Assembly (NCBI GenBank): GCA_030248195.1
Contig: JASAND010012549.1
Location: 44,420-108,419 of the forward strand
Direction of reading: 5' to 3'
DNA from: Trissonchulus latispiculum
Lineage: Eukaryota; Nematoda; Enoplea; Enoplida; Ironidae
DNA length: 64,000 bases
Within the stretch, counting starts at the first letter, position 1. The number at the start of each line of letters is the position of its first letter. Shown here piece by piece: positions 44,590 through 55,991 of the stretch. The notes under the pieces were generated by a model. That model was given only the letters and a program-made list of their open reading frames with translations, was not told the origin of the DNA and ran no database searches. Both the position numbers and the translations under genes were made by a program.

Positions 44590-46573
44590 CCAGCTAGTTT
44601 ACGAGGACGCAGATTACATTGGTTGTTGGATGTAACTGGTGACGGTTGTTTGTCTGTACCGATAGTAGGAAAGAAAGAGTTGAAGTAGTTGAGAAGGAGT
44701 TGGATAAAAGACTCGACCAACTAATGTTTTCATAGCAGGGTTTTAACAGGCCATGGGAAACATATTGTTCCGCCATTCCATCAGCTAAAGATACTACTTT
44801 GGCGAACGGGATCGATGCCGACAACGCAAAAAGGACCTTTCCACTTATGAGTAAGTTTAACTTTGACTTAGGACGCGACTACTGATGAGTAGACAAACAC
44901 CTTGGAACCTAGGGACTACTCTCTCTCACTGAACTTAGCATCATGGTGTTTTTGTTGGGTTGCATAAGCATTGCGAATGTTATGCTTGTCGGACCGACGA
45001 GCAAGAAAAGCATAAGCCATAGCATGAGAAGCATAATCATCAAGAAGAAAACGTTGATGAGGGCATTCCTGTCCCAAACGGAAAGGAACGTATACTAATT
45101 CAAAGGAACAGAATTTAGTAATCTCCTACGTAGCGTATGCAAACACAGCATGAGTTAAATACTTCTCCTAATTGCGATGACCACTGTACACGCACATTTA
45201 CACGTACTTGAAGCGCTCAGCAAGCCCTTGAAATGCAGGGTGTTAGGCTGTCGACGGCTCCTGAGAACAACCCACAAGTTCCAGTACAAATGCCACTAAC
45301 TTCGATAGAAAAGAAATACCTCTGTCAAGACGAAGAATTTGAGGCGCGCCATGACGTAGTACTATATGTTCAACAAAAAACTTGCAATTGTCAAAGATTT
45401 TTGATCAGGAGAGCAAATGCTTCCACGGACTTAGTAAAATCATCCACAAAAAGCAAGATACAGTTATTAATGTTATTAGTGTTAATCAATAGAAAACTAA
45501 CAACATCGACCACCAATGAATAGAATGGGTGAAACAGCGATGGCTTTCAAATAACTTCTGGGATTGGCAGGAGAATTCTTAACAAGTTTGACAAAGATCG
45601 GCAAAAATCAAACGCTTGCTGTCGCATTTTAGGTCAAAAACAGTCTTCACCATACATTAACATAACATAGGGTCGAGTTCTGGTGGGGGATTGTCACCAA
45701 AACATTTTGAGGGGGCTTGTACCTTGAGCTAAAATTTTCAAGAGGGCTTGCACCCAGACATGTGCAGGAGGGAAAGTTCTGGGCGGGGGCGAGCGGGCGG
45801 CCGAAGGCCGCCGGAAAACCGGGTTTTCCGGTTTTTTTGCCCAAAAAACCGGAAAAATGCGGATTCTGGGAGGGGGGGGTGAGGTCCAAGTCTGGGGGAA
45901 CCCCCCCTTCCCCAAGCACATGTATGCTTGCACCTAAAGAAAAAATTTGTGAATTTTTGAATTTTTCGAAAAATTCTCGCTAATTTATTAAAATTTACTT
46001 TTTATTTTAAAATTTGTAATTGTAATTGTGGTTGTAATTCTATTTAAGGAAAAACTTTCAAAATTTTGCCTGATGTTCACAAAAAATTCAATATTTAGCT
46101 AAAAAAATTCCGGCCTTTTTAAAATTTTTTTAAATTTTAGTCTAAAAACTAATGTTTTCCGGCCATTTTTTACCCCTTGTCCCCGACGGCGGCAGGGCTT
46201 GTTCCTTCTCCGGGTTGCGAGGCTTGGACCCCCAGACCCCCCCGCGTTAACCTATGGTCTTCACCTTATCGTACGTACGTTTAAATCCCAAATAACCGGA
46301 GCAGGGACTTAATTGTAGTTCGCGGAATAATCCCATGACATGCGTCTGCGGAATGGCTATCCGGGAAATACCATCCGTGAAACAACCTAAGAGCCCGTCC
46401 TCAAAATGAAACGAATCGGCGTTCTGAAGCTGACAGTCAGCTGGTAATGTGCCGTCTAAGAGGAACTGTAGATAGGTCCAAAGTAAAGGGTCAACTTTTT
46501 GGTCGACAAGGAAAGAAGAATCCGTGGAAGTGTAGAAATGAGCGATCTTAGAAACGGCATCTACTGCGCTCAA
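44590..46573 (-). pseudogene. Ty3/Gypsy-like pol remnant (zinc-binding and integrase)
   Basis: The open part 46573-46247 keeps the shape of a retroelement integrase zinc-binding region (DGLL, then IAIPQTHV and SGYLGFKRTYDKV), but usual histidines are replaced (ELQ, GYLG). After an insertion of G/C-run repeat (about 45640-46250), traces of the integrase core follow in changing frames with stops: DDFTKSVEAFALL near 45430 and VLRHGAPQILRLDRG near 45330. Further down is a C-terminal part with HDAKFSERE near 44930 and KVKLTHKWKGPF near 44850. No protease, reverse transcriptase or LTRs were found. The element is dead; described only as broken remains. Confidence 0.75.
45640..46246. repeat. G/C-run repeat inserted in the Gypsy remnant
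   Basis: C/G-runs (GGGAGGGGGGGGTGAGG, GGGGGAACCCCCCC) plus an AT-rich core (CCGGTTTTTTTGCCCAAAAAACCGG) interrupt the pol remnant between its zinc-binding and integrase parts. It ends with CCCCAGACCCCCCCG near 46240. Same compositional class as the elements in the first 25 kb. Confidence 0.6.
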
Positions 46574-47746
46574 GAAAAAAATTGTAAACTATCGGCTATC
46601 GCCTCGGCTGTTGTAGAGATTTGGACTCAGTAAAAGTAAATCTCAGAACAAACAATTTAAACACAGGAATAAATTTGTAGAGAATATACTCTGCGGAGTA
46701 TGACTCCCGACAAACTCCCAAAACTACGATTGCAACGATCCTGCGTATGTGAGACTCTTAACTTCCGATTTCCCTAGCCAACTAATAAGAGGAAACAAGA
46801 GGTTAGGATTATCTGCAATGAACTAATAAACAGACCATGTACAACAGAATATTATAGACATTGCATTTATTAGATATAGGGGATAATTAAAAAATTATAC
46901 AATAACAAAGACCGTATACAGCAAAAATTGAAACTACTGAAATAAGGAAAACGGTGCACAACAGTTTACCAACTCTGATTGGATGTTGAATATATCAAAA
47001 TGTAGAGAACTTTTTAAAAGTTAGCAATACAATTTAACAACCAAGTATTACAAACAATACAGGATATTATTGAGTATATATAAAAATACAATTAACTACA
47101 ATCTAATATATACTTTACTTTGCGAAGAACGCAAAGAAATGGGATTTTTGTGAATTTGTTGCTTACACAATTGGTCAACCTCTTTCGGCCCTAATCCCTC
47201 AGGCCCTTACCAATTGTAAGCATAAACCTGAAGGATTGACCAATAAAGAATATAGGTCAGAGCGGGATTAGGACCTGATGTACTCATCATCAGAGAGATC
47301 CAGTACTTCTTTCAAGAAATATTTGTAAACGTATGTGCTGGTTAGGCCAGCCATCCCGTAGGATGACCTGAGTACAACTAGCCTAACCCTACCCGTTTCA
47401 GATTACTTGGATATTTGGAAAGCAAAAAGAAAAGGAATCCAAACGTAGAAATAATAAGACTTTCCAATTTTGCAAATTAAAACGTTTGAAGCGGACCGTG
47501 CAGAGTGAACTAGAAAAGAAGCCCATTAAGTTACAGGGGAAAAAAGCCCAAGTTACGGGGGGCAAAAGCCCAAGTTACAGCGGGCAAAAGCCCAGATTAC
47601 AGTGCATAGTTGAAGTGCAAGCTTGATGGTGTAGTTACAATGACACAAAGCAGTACATCAATAGAATAAATGAAACAAAAATAATACTAACCAAACTATA
47701 TATAAAAATAGGAAAACATGAAATTCTGTAATAACAAAAAGACTAG
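46574..47746. other. Unassigned; short tandem repeat at 47516-47601
   Basis: No gene recognised. 47516-47601 contains about four copies of a 20-23-bp unit, GGGCAAAAGCCCAAGTTACA. A CCTCAGGCCC / CCTAATCCC patch is at 47185-47275. The stretch could include the 3' end of the Penelope-like element, but nothing proves it. Confidence 0.5.
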
Positions 47747-48668
47747 TTATGAGATGGCGTTTAATAGTTTTACTTTATCTGCTATATTTGAGGATATTGC
47801 AGTTTTAATGTCAATGTTTTTAAGGGTAGAGTTACGTAGCATGCGTTTCATTGATTTATTGGAGTAACCTCTATCTATTAGAGTATTTTTTATTTTATCA
47901 ACGTTATCAATAAAGTCGCTGAAGTCATCGCATATTTGAAAGCTACGAGATATTTGGCAGTTAACTGTATTTTCTATAATTCTAGGAGATATGTTTGATC
48001 CCATAGCTGGAAATCTATTAATAAGAAACGGAAAATCATCTCGTCTATCATTCAGCTTAGTTACAAACTTATTTTTAATAATGCTTATGCTAAGATCTAA
48101 TACCTCTGCAGCGGAATTCGATGTATTAACTTTATTTAATTCAAGTTTAGCAGGATACACATTATGTTGAATGGATTCAAAATAATTATGATCCATAACC
48201 AATGTTAGGTCATCTATGTACCTTTTAGCATGTTCCAGTAACTTTGTATTACAGTCATTTTCGTTATTAATTACATACCTATGTTCCATTTCATGAAGAA
48301 CCAAATTCGCTATATTAATAGGAGCAGCATTGCTACCCATAGGTATGCCTACAACTTGCTTGAACACGTAATTACCGCAAGTGAAGTACAGATTATCTAG
48401 TAGGAACTTGATGTGTTCCATAAGTTTTGTGTACGTAACAGTGTTATTATCAAGTCCTATTCCCCAGCGCATACTAGTATATGTTAAGTGCATATGGTTT
48501 CGCATGGTTGTATAAATTAACTTGTCTAATGAAGATATTATGATTTCGTGTTTTAAGTTAGTACATAATGTAGTAAAATCATGTGTTTATAGTTTTAAAG
48601 TTATCAGTAGAATTTAACTTTTTAATGTATCTAGTATTGGCTGGTTATTATTAATAAACCTAACGGAC
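47747..48668 (-). pseudogene. Penelope-like reverse transcriptase, decayed
   Basis: A 252-residue frame (48505-47747) is the core of a Penelope-like RT: VVGIPMGSNAAP at about 51-62, RYIDDL with the catalytic YIDD at 96-99, then LDLSISIIKNKF and the KLNDRRDDFPF block typical of this group. Upstream, codons for the preceding RT part continue to about 48668 (INNNQPILDTLK, then THDFTTLCTNLKHE) but in different frames with at least two frameshifts, so the true start is lost. No GIY-YIG endonuclease is seen after the RT, so it is truncated or belongs to an endonuclease-less lineage. The intact YIDD and long frame suggest fairly recent decay. Confidence 0.85.
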
Positions 48669-50834
48669 AAAACTAAAAGGGTTATATGAGTTTATTGAAC
48701 CCTACCACAAAGTTTCACAAAGAAACAAAACGGTTTCACATAAGCTCAAGATACAGGCACCAAAACTAAATTCATATAGAATACAAAACCGACAAACCTA
48801 GACATCGGCTTCACTAATTGGCACGAACGTACGGTTTAATCAGCTACTTCGGTCAAGTGGCCGGCTTGGATAGATAATTTTCAAAAGTCTGTCTTTTTAG
48901 CTTAGTATTGTTTGAGATCTATTTAGTAAGGATCAAACATTGATTTTGAGTCAACACGATAGCTGTTTGGAATCGAAGAGCACCGAGGATGCCTTGTGCT
49001 TCGGGAAGGGATCATAGGAGTGTTGTACTCCTTCCCACCGAGAGAAGCCCTTTCGGAAGCACATTTTACGGGAGGAAAGATTGAACCAAGAGTTTATAAT
49101 AACAACTGTAACATTATTATACCCCTTGATTGGCTTTTCCCCCTTGAAAGGTGCTTCCATACACACAAAAGCAAGCGTCTACGCGCGCATCTACTCCCGG
49201 CTAGAACCAGGAAATAAACATTAGTGTTAGTTGTTTGTTACCGGTCGGCTCTTTCAGGTTTTGAATCTGTCTTATGTATATACATCCCAATTTGCTTCTG
49301 TAGGTTTGCTTTCTGGCCTGTTCAATCTAGACATAATCCTAATCCCTCCTGTAACTTTTTGCCTCTACAGTTACTGAGCCTGTAGAAGGATTGTGACGCA
49401 CAATAATCTCTAGCGGCTCTATTGTTGAGCTGGAGAGACTGAGGATCTATAATATCTTCGTGTGCGCTTGAAGCACGTCAAGAACACTACCTTTAAGCCT
49501 CCTCAGAGCAGATTCACCTCTAAGCTTTCCTGCAATTTCTATCTCACTTTCTCTCTCTCTCTCTCTATCTCTCTGTGCTTGTCCAATATTTTCTACAGTA
49601 TCGACCGATAGCTTACAGTTTAAGTGTTCCTTCTTTAAAAGACGCCTAGCTTCCGTTAGTATTGTACACGGGACCGGTCCAAACTGGCTGGCCGGCGCCC
49701 GGCCAACCACTTACAGCCCGGCCGGGACAGTTTCTGATGTTATATTTGTGCTTGCATTTTAGATAGACGGCGGAAAACATTGGACTACACTAGTTTCCGT
49801 ATACTGTTATTGAACTGTACAGAACTTAAGAGAACGTACTGCTAAGTTCCACTTTGTACTAATTTGAACTCCAGTGAGTGAAGTGTACCTACATGATGAA
49901 CATGATAAACCATAGGAACAACATTACATCAATTCTGTAATGAAGCATGTGTTTTTGATGATAGCCTCCAAGCATCATATAATGTTTTCCAAACAAAGTA
50001 GAACTAGGAAGCCCGTCGATTACAGTTAATTCGTTGACTCACAATTTCGCGCATTTCAAACAGTATCACAGTAAATTAAATTTTGAACGTTGAAAGGAAA
50101 ATAATGGGGAAACCTTTCCCCCTCCACTTGACTTTAAAATTTACAGTGACAATACGTTAACAGGTTTCAATTTTGTTAATTTCCTTTTTGTTTTTTGAAT
50201 CCAGCATTTTTTGATCCAGCATTTTTGATTGTCTGTTTCTTGTGCCTCCAGCTTTGGCTTGCATACACTGTGACAAAAATTTAAGACCTAACTCCAGAGT
50301 TTTGACCCATAGATATTAAATTTTGTGTGAGACTTAGTAGAGGGCTAATGGATTAAAAATGAAAAAATTAAATTTTAAAACACATTTTTTTTAGTTTTGC
50401 AAAGGGATAAATTATTTTCTCCCTTATTTTGCTGAAATTGAGGTTTTTGAGCGATGAGCACTAGTCTGCAATCCGTCATTCGATCAGCTTTTCGACAGCT
50501 CAGTGGGAGCTAAAGTTAAGCATAATATTTAAGCTTTTCCTAAAGATTTTAAATTTTAACGAATTTCAAATTCATATTTACTCTTTCAAAAGACTGCATG
50601 CAACTTTTTGATTTTGATTTCATCAGCTTCCAGTTCCCACAAAAGCTTAATGTTATTGGGCTTTTCGACGAAGTTTATGTTTGGTTGGACTTTAGTGTTG
50701 TTCGTCGGCCGGTATCAACTACCGCGAACCGACCGGATAAGAACTGCCCGAGTGGCCGGCCGGCCGGTCAATCGGTCGACTGAACCTGAACCCATAAGCT
50801 AATTTGCATATTATATATCTGTTATGCATAACCA
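48669..50834. other. Unassigned intergenic sequence
   Basis: No gene recognised. Features are a (CT)n microsatellite at 49548-49575, GC-rich CCGGCC patches at 49670-49730 and 50700-50780, and AT-rich stretches between. An 87-residue minus frame at 49447-49710 is partly the translated microsatellite (RERERES) and is not taken as a gene. Confidence 0.45.
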
Positions 50835-51866
50835 GGGGCCTATTTCACAAAACCACATTTAGTTACATTACATTTCTTAAATTAAAATGTACATTTGTTA
50901 CATTTTTGGATTTCATAAAACAAACGTATCTTTTATAATGTAATGTAACTATATTACATTTAGGAAATGTCTTATATTTTTGAGCCATATTACAAGCCAG
51001 TTGTAGTACTGCTTGCTGTGCTCACAGATTTTGTGAGCTCACTTGCAGGCGAAGCCCTCGTGAAGGGCACTCGTGCGCTTCGTGCACTCGTGCCCTTCAC
51101 TCGGAGCTTCGCTTGCTAGTGTGCCTACAAATCTCTGAGAGCACTGCTGCCAGTGCTACAACTTACACTTGTAACTACATTGTAGTTACATTACATTACA
51201 TTGTAATATTACATTGTAATATGTACATTACATTACATTACAGGTTGGAGTTCTCTCCTGGGGTCACTTTACCTTTACCTTTACATTACATTGTAATTAC
51301 ATTGGAAGTACATTTTATTGTACACACCAGCTACATTACGTGGACTTAATGTATTGTTTACAACAGTTTATGTTTAAGTAAAAAGTTTCTAGCTATATCT
51401 ATATCTATATATAGGGTATAAAAGCATCTAAATTTTTGAAAATGTCACTAATTTTTAGAGAGATCGAGACTGTTCGGATTTTTTAATAAAGGGTCATTAT
51501 GCATAAAGTAAAAATTTTTAATGTCATCTTTACGTAATCGTAAAGTCTTTCATAGGTTAAACAGTCCTGTTATTGAATGTCTTAACGAGAGAAAGTCCGC
51601 TTTATCGTCGCCTTGATCACAGTGAAAAATGTAGTTACATCTGGGGCCAATGTTATCAAAGTTTAAACCCGGGTTAATTCGCAAACCGGGGTTAACTTGG
51701 ATATGTTTAACATACAAACTTAGCCCGTGTCAGCCACTTAACCTGGGTTTGGGCGTTGATAATATCGGCCCCTGGACTGAAAATGTAATGTAAAATACCT
51801 AAAATATATACTTTTATGAAACTATGGTAATGTAACTCCAGTGTAAATAGTTACATTTCAAGCCTA
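50835..51866. mobile_element. Element with TTACATT motif array, GGGGCC end
   Basis: The left end GGGGCCTATTTCACAAAACC is followed by dense TTACATT/AATGTAA motifs. More lie at 51160-51340 (TTACATTACATTACATTG) and inverted near 51780-51860. The left end has the GGGGCCTATTTCA form seen at 42801 and 14038. The right terminus is not preserved. A smaller element sits at 51644-51771. Confidence 0.6.
51644..51771. mobile_element. 128-bp MITE with CTG target duplication
   Basis: GGGCCAATGTTATCAAAG (left) and inverse GGGCCGATATTATCAACG (right), each followed by AACCCGGGTT/AACCTGGGTT motifs. CTG directly precedes and follows it. It is inserted within the TTACATT element. Confidence 0.7.
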
Positions 51867-52784
51867 TTCAAAGCTGTTACCGGCTGGCCGAACCAAAAGT
51901 CCTACCGACCAAGAGTACTATATATACTGGGCTTCATTCATTGGATGCGTAACATCTCAAAAAGTCATGCAAGCCAACTGATTTTGTTTTCTTCTGTCGA
52001 AGGTTTAATAACAAAGGCAATAAGTTTGTGGTGACACGTTGGCAAAGTCAGTAAATTATGTCAATACAAATAAACAAAACTGTCTGCTATTCTTCATCTT
52101 ATTAAAACTGCCTCATTAGAACTTGTTAACTGTACTGGATTAGGCTGGTATGAGTCAGCCTCTGCAGTTCCCTGGACGAAACTGTCTCTTTCAATGTTAA
52201 TGACTCGTACATTGGCTCTCTCCTGTTTCGGACTAAGACTTTGCCTTAATGACTGCAGGCAGGCGTTTTTCATTATTTCCTTCTGTACCCAACAGAAAAT
52301 GGACTCAAGTTGCAATACAACCTAACTCATGACAAAGAGCAAGTGTTGTTGATCGGCCCCCTCTTCAGCTTATGATTGATTTTTATTTAATTTCAGTTTC
52401 TCTGATTTTCAAACCCGGCCGGCCGGTCGGACGGAACCGATTTTACACATTTAATCTATGAAAGATGCAATGGATTATAAATTATTCATCAGATTGAAAA
52501 CGAACTACAAAAATAATCAAGTTTCAATCCTTGCCTTAATTTTCAGGTGTTTCCGAAGATGCAAGAACAGAGTGGAATTGAAATTGGCAGCCCGGGGTTC
52601 TTGGCCATTTCCCTCTGCTGATCTGCCCACTAGGTGGGTAGAGTTAGGGTTGGGCCAGAGCCGGATAACAATTCCGGGCCGGGCCGGCCCCGCAAATTAT
52701 CCGACGGCCGTCCAATGTGGAGTTAGTACGAAATAGAGAACGACAGTACCACTTCCATTTAGGTACAGTATGCTGCTTACTTTA
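51867..52784. other. Unassigned sequence
   Basis: No gene recognised. GC-rich CCGGCCGGCCGGTCGG at 52415-52430 and GGGCCGGGCCGGCCCCG near 52676-52692 resemble patches at 50745, 18070 and 63410. Confidence 0.4.
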
Positions 52785-53088
52785 GAAACTTTAGCCTCGC
52801 TCGACTACGAGGTTATTTTCAGGATAAACCAGAAGAAACTGCAAACCAAAACAATCTCCTATAGTTTTGCACAGAAAATGTTGATTAGACAAAACTTTTC
52901 CGATACAGTTATCACTAGTTTTTGATCAAAAACAAAAATTATCATGATCAAAAATTACAGATAACTTTGTCAACAGTTTTATCTAATCAACTTTTTCTGT
53001 GAATAACTGCTAGAGATTATTTTGGTTTGCAGTGTCTTCTGGTTTATCCTCAAAATAACCTCATAGTCGAGCAAGGCTAAACTTTCTC
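52785..53088. mobile_element. Palindromic MITE, about 304 bp
   Basis: The left arm (GAAACTTTAGCCTCGCTCGA, CTACGAGGTTATTTTCAGG, ATAAACCAGAAGA, GCAAACCAAAA) is the inverse of the right arm with a few changes. Arms reach about 130 bp, leaving a short centre with TGATCAAAAA motifs. Non-coding; would form a long hairpin. Confidence 0.85.
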
Positions 53089-53574
53089 TATCATTATTAA
53101 CATAATGACGGCTAAAACCTTTGTACCTACTCATTAATTTTCTGCGTGCCCCCCCTCAGTTACTGTATATATCATCTATCAAGTGCAATGAAGCTAGTTT
53201 GGATAGTTTACATCACATGAAGGTACATTAGGTATATATGCTAAAACTTAGACCTGCCCTCGGGTTCTCATTAGAGGAGAGCTAACTTAATGCTCGCTCG
53301 CTCGCTTCATTTGTTGAACTTATACACTCTTCTTCTTCTTCTTCTTCCCTGCTGTTTCTGTTCTGTGAAACTTTTAAGGTTCATGTAAACTGTAGGATTC
53401 AGCCTTCAACGCTTTCCTTGTCTAATTGTTTTCCAGTCTTCCGTACAGACTGAATTCGTTGATCTTTGTTGGGTTCCTCCCTTTTCCAAAGCTCGCACAG
53501 AATCCAAAGTTTGTGAGTGTAGGTAGGTTTGATATAGTTTTCACCGTTTGACTGCCAACATTTTCACATTTCCC

Positions 53575-53690
53575 CATCTGTTAAAGTGGTGTAGTGCGGA
53601 GCAGAAGAGTTCGAACCAGGGCACTTCTGCTCCAGAGACAGACATGCTTCCACTACACCACCAGAGGCCATCTGCTGAACTCCCATATCA
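53575..53690 (-). repeat. tRNA-derived SINE-like sequence
   Basis: On -, TGGTGGTGTAGTGGAAGCAT (A-box region) is followed by TGGTTCGAACTC (B box). Similar order and wording (GTGTGGTGGTAAGCACGTCTG, GTTTCGATTCCC) occur at 59377-59465 on -, so this is a dispersed tRNA-derived repeat rather than a tRNA gene. Confidence 0.5.
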
Positions 53691-53882
53691 GGCTTATCAA
53701 TCTTTCCTATGCTTTCTTCCCTTAGAACAGTCGATAAACCAAGGTGTTTGCTCCAGCTTCCTTTTGGAGCGACAGCATTCAGGCAACATAGTGAAATTCA
53801 ATCATTCAACTATAAGTAGGCGTAGGGAAGTAAAATGGGTCATCGTTCCCTATATACTGATTCGAAACTAGAAAAAACCGGG

Positions 53883-53945
53883 GGACCTAGCGCAAATCGA
53901 ACCCACAACCTCTGGGTTGACCAGATCACCCACTTACGTTCCAGC
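53883..53945 (-). repeat. tRNA-like fragment
   Basis: On -, GTGGGTGATCTGGTC followed by GTGGGTTCGATTTGCG looks like A- and B-box pieces of a tRNA-derived repeat. Acceptor stems do not pair, so it is not a functional tRNA. Confidence 0.35.
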
Positions 53946-54794
53946 TTGATGAAGTGCTAGATTGAGAACAGTGATTGCCTCGGTAGTACAGTGGGGGGGG
54001 GGGAATTTATGGCAAATGTTAACTGAATGAAACAGTATCAATTAGCCTACTGAATTTATTCCTTTCTATGAACCCTGAGAATCTAATCTATTTCTATCTG
54101 TCTTTGGAAGGTTCAGATTTGCGTCTTTGTTAGAAATTAGGTATATCCTAATATCTAGCCAGGTGCTTGCATTTGTTCATAAAGGTTAGAAAAGGGTTTT
54201 GTAGGAAGAAAACAGGATTTTCCCAACTTTCATAAGACATCCATTTTGCTTTCATTAATAGCTAAATCTGAGATATACCTTGCTAGATTTATACCTGTTT
54301 GCCCTTATTGCAGTTCTATAAGAAGAAAACCTGTACAACTCTCGGCGTCTCGTCTAGTCCTTTCGCGAAAGACAGCTATCTTTCTGTAGGTGTAGTGTTT
54401 CTTAGGAGTAAAGGTGAGATAAGGATTTACCTCGACAGAGCGCCTACTACTTTATCTTGTGTGTGAAGGCTTTTACGTTTCTTTTTTTACTATCATACAA
54501 TCTGCCGCTACTAGAAATCAAGGGAATCAAGGGAATGGAATGAACAACCGCTCCACAGTGCTATATCAGTTCAAGTACAAAAGACACGCAAATATACGTA
54601 TACGTAATGTATATGTGCGCAATGGTATCAAGAGGGGCACCGTGGACTCACCTCTATGAAATCCGCATAACACACTAAAATCGTAGGCAGGCACTGCACA
54701 CATGCGCAATGCCTATACTGGGCCTATACATGTATAGGCCAGAATCCCAAACCCCCGCGCAGTGCGCAGCAAAATTTTTGACCCCCGCGCAGCG

Positions 54795-55437
54795 CGAAGA
54801 TCTTCAGCATTTCTGGAGTCCTCGCGCAGAGCAACGCGTCCCTGCGCGGGGGTCAACACTGTCGGTACCCTCGCGCAGAGCAACGCGTCCCTGCGCGGGG
54901 GTCGGCACTGTTGGAACCCTCGCGCAGAGCAACGCGTCCCTGCGCGGGGTCAACACTGTTGGAACCCTCGCGCAGAGCAACGCGTCCCTGCGCGGGGGTC
55001 GGCACTGTTGGAACCCTCGCGCAGAGCAACAAGTCCCTGCGCGGGGACAACGCTGTTGGAACCCTCGCGCAGAGCAACGCGTCCCTGCGCGGGGGTCGGC
55101 ACTGTTGGAACCCTCGCGCAGAGCAACGCGTCCCTGCGCGGGGGTCGGCACTGTTGGAACCCTCGCGCAGAGCAACGCGTCCCTGCGCGGGGGTCGGCAC
55201 TGTTGGAACCCTCGCGCAGAGCAACGCGTCCCTGCGCGGGGGTCGGCACTGTTGGAACCCTCGCGCAGAGCAACGCGTCCCTGCGCGGGGGTCGGCACTG
55301 TTGGAACCCTCGCGCAGAGCAACGCGTCCCTGCGCGGGGTTCAGCAGTTCAGCACTGTTGGAACCCTCGCGCAGAGCAACGCGTCCCTGCGCGGGGGTCA
55401 ATACTGTGGGAACCCTCGCGCAGAGCAACGCGTTCAT
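54795..55437. repeat. 49-bp minisatellite, about 13 copies
   Basis: Unit of 49 bp (core TCGCGCAGAGCAACGCGTCC, CTGCGCGGGGGTC, then CACTGTTGGAACCC), with exact 49-base spacing at 55082, 55131 and 55180. A few units carry small changes (GGGGACAACG at 55043; an insertion GTTCAGCA near 55340). Because 49 is not a multiple of three and the unit has almost no stops, frames stay open on both strands. The open frames of 172-278 residues here are by-products, not genes. Confidence 0.92.
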
Positions 55438-55991
55438 TTAATGCTAGGAGTTTGTGGTTGGCTTTTATGCACTTTTAAATATTTTTCCAATTCTTTCACC
55501 AAAATTTCTAAACTCGCCCAAAAACCAAAAAAGTTCAGTTTCTGATACTCAGAAGCCAACATTAATAGATTGCTTTCTAAAAGTGTTGAGCTACAACACT
55601 TTCGAGAAAAATTTTGCGTCTTTGGCGCACCCACTTTTGCTTCGATCTGTCAACAAATTTTCAAATCAACGGCCCATCATGTCCAGATAAAAGTCACTTT
55701 TGAAGGTGGACGCGGGCTCCCGCGGGTCCAGTGGACATGGACAGAGGGTTTGGGAGGGTTTTTCCTGGGAGTGTATGGGTTCCGGAATCTCTGGGTTCCG
55801 AAGGTTCTGGGGTTTCTAATGTCTCTATAAACTTACACATACTACTTACGGTGGTGTTTTGCACAAAAATACCCCGACAGCGTTTCTACATAGTTGTCCC
55901 GATTTCTGCTTTCTAGATAAAGTAATCTCTTGACAAAGCCGAGAAAAGCAGGCAAAATCCAGGTATGCAAAATTATAATAAACAGGTTTAA
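55438..55991. other. Unassigned spacer between minisatellite and TTAA element
   Basis: No gene recognised. Local features are a CGGGCTCCCGCGGGTCC palindrome-like patch near 55710 and G/T-rich TGGGTTCCGGAATCTCTGGG near 55776-55796. Confidence 0.4.

Larger units (their letters stand above)
53089..54720. other. Unassigned, with SINE-like tRNA remnants
   Basis: No gene recognised. It contains a (CTT)n run at 53329-53346, a tRNA-like piece at 53575-53690, another B-box-like piece at 53883-53945, and GCCTCGGTAGTACAGTGG near 53975 followed by a G-run. Confidence 0.45.

Noticed and set aside
45233..45523. 96-aa plus-strand frame
   Set aside because: It is antisense to the decayed integrase remnant, which explains its sequence.
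49447..49710. 87-aa minus-strand frame
   Set aside because: Part is a translated (CT)n microsatellite and the rest has no domain.
54795..55437. CRISPR-like direct repeats
   Set aside because: Units are contiguous, without unique spacers, and the genome is eukaryotic.
54709..55545. Overlapping open frames of 107-278 residues on both strands
   Set aside because: They are translations of the 49-bp minisatellite in shifting frames, with no domain, and openness follows from the unit having almost no stop codons.
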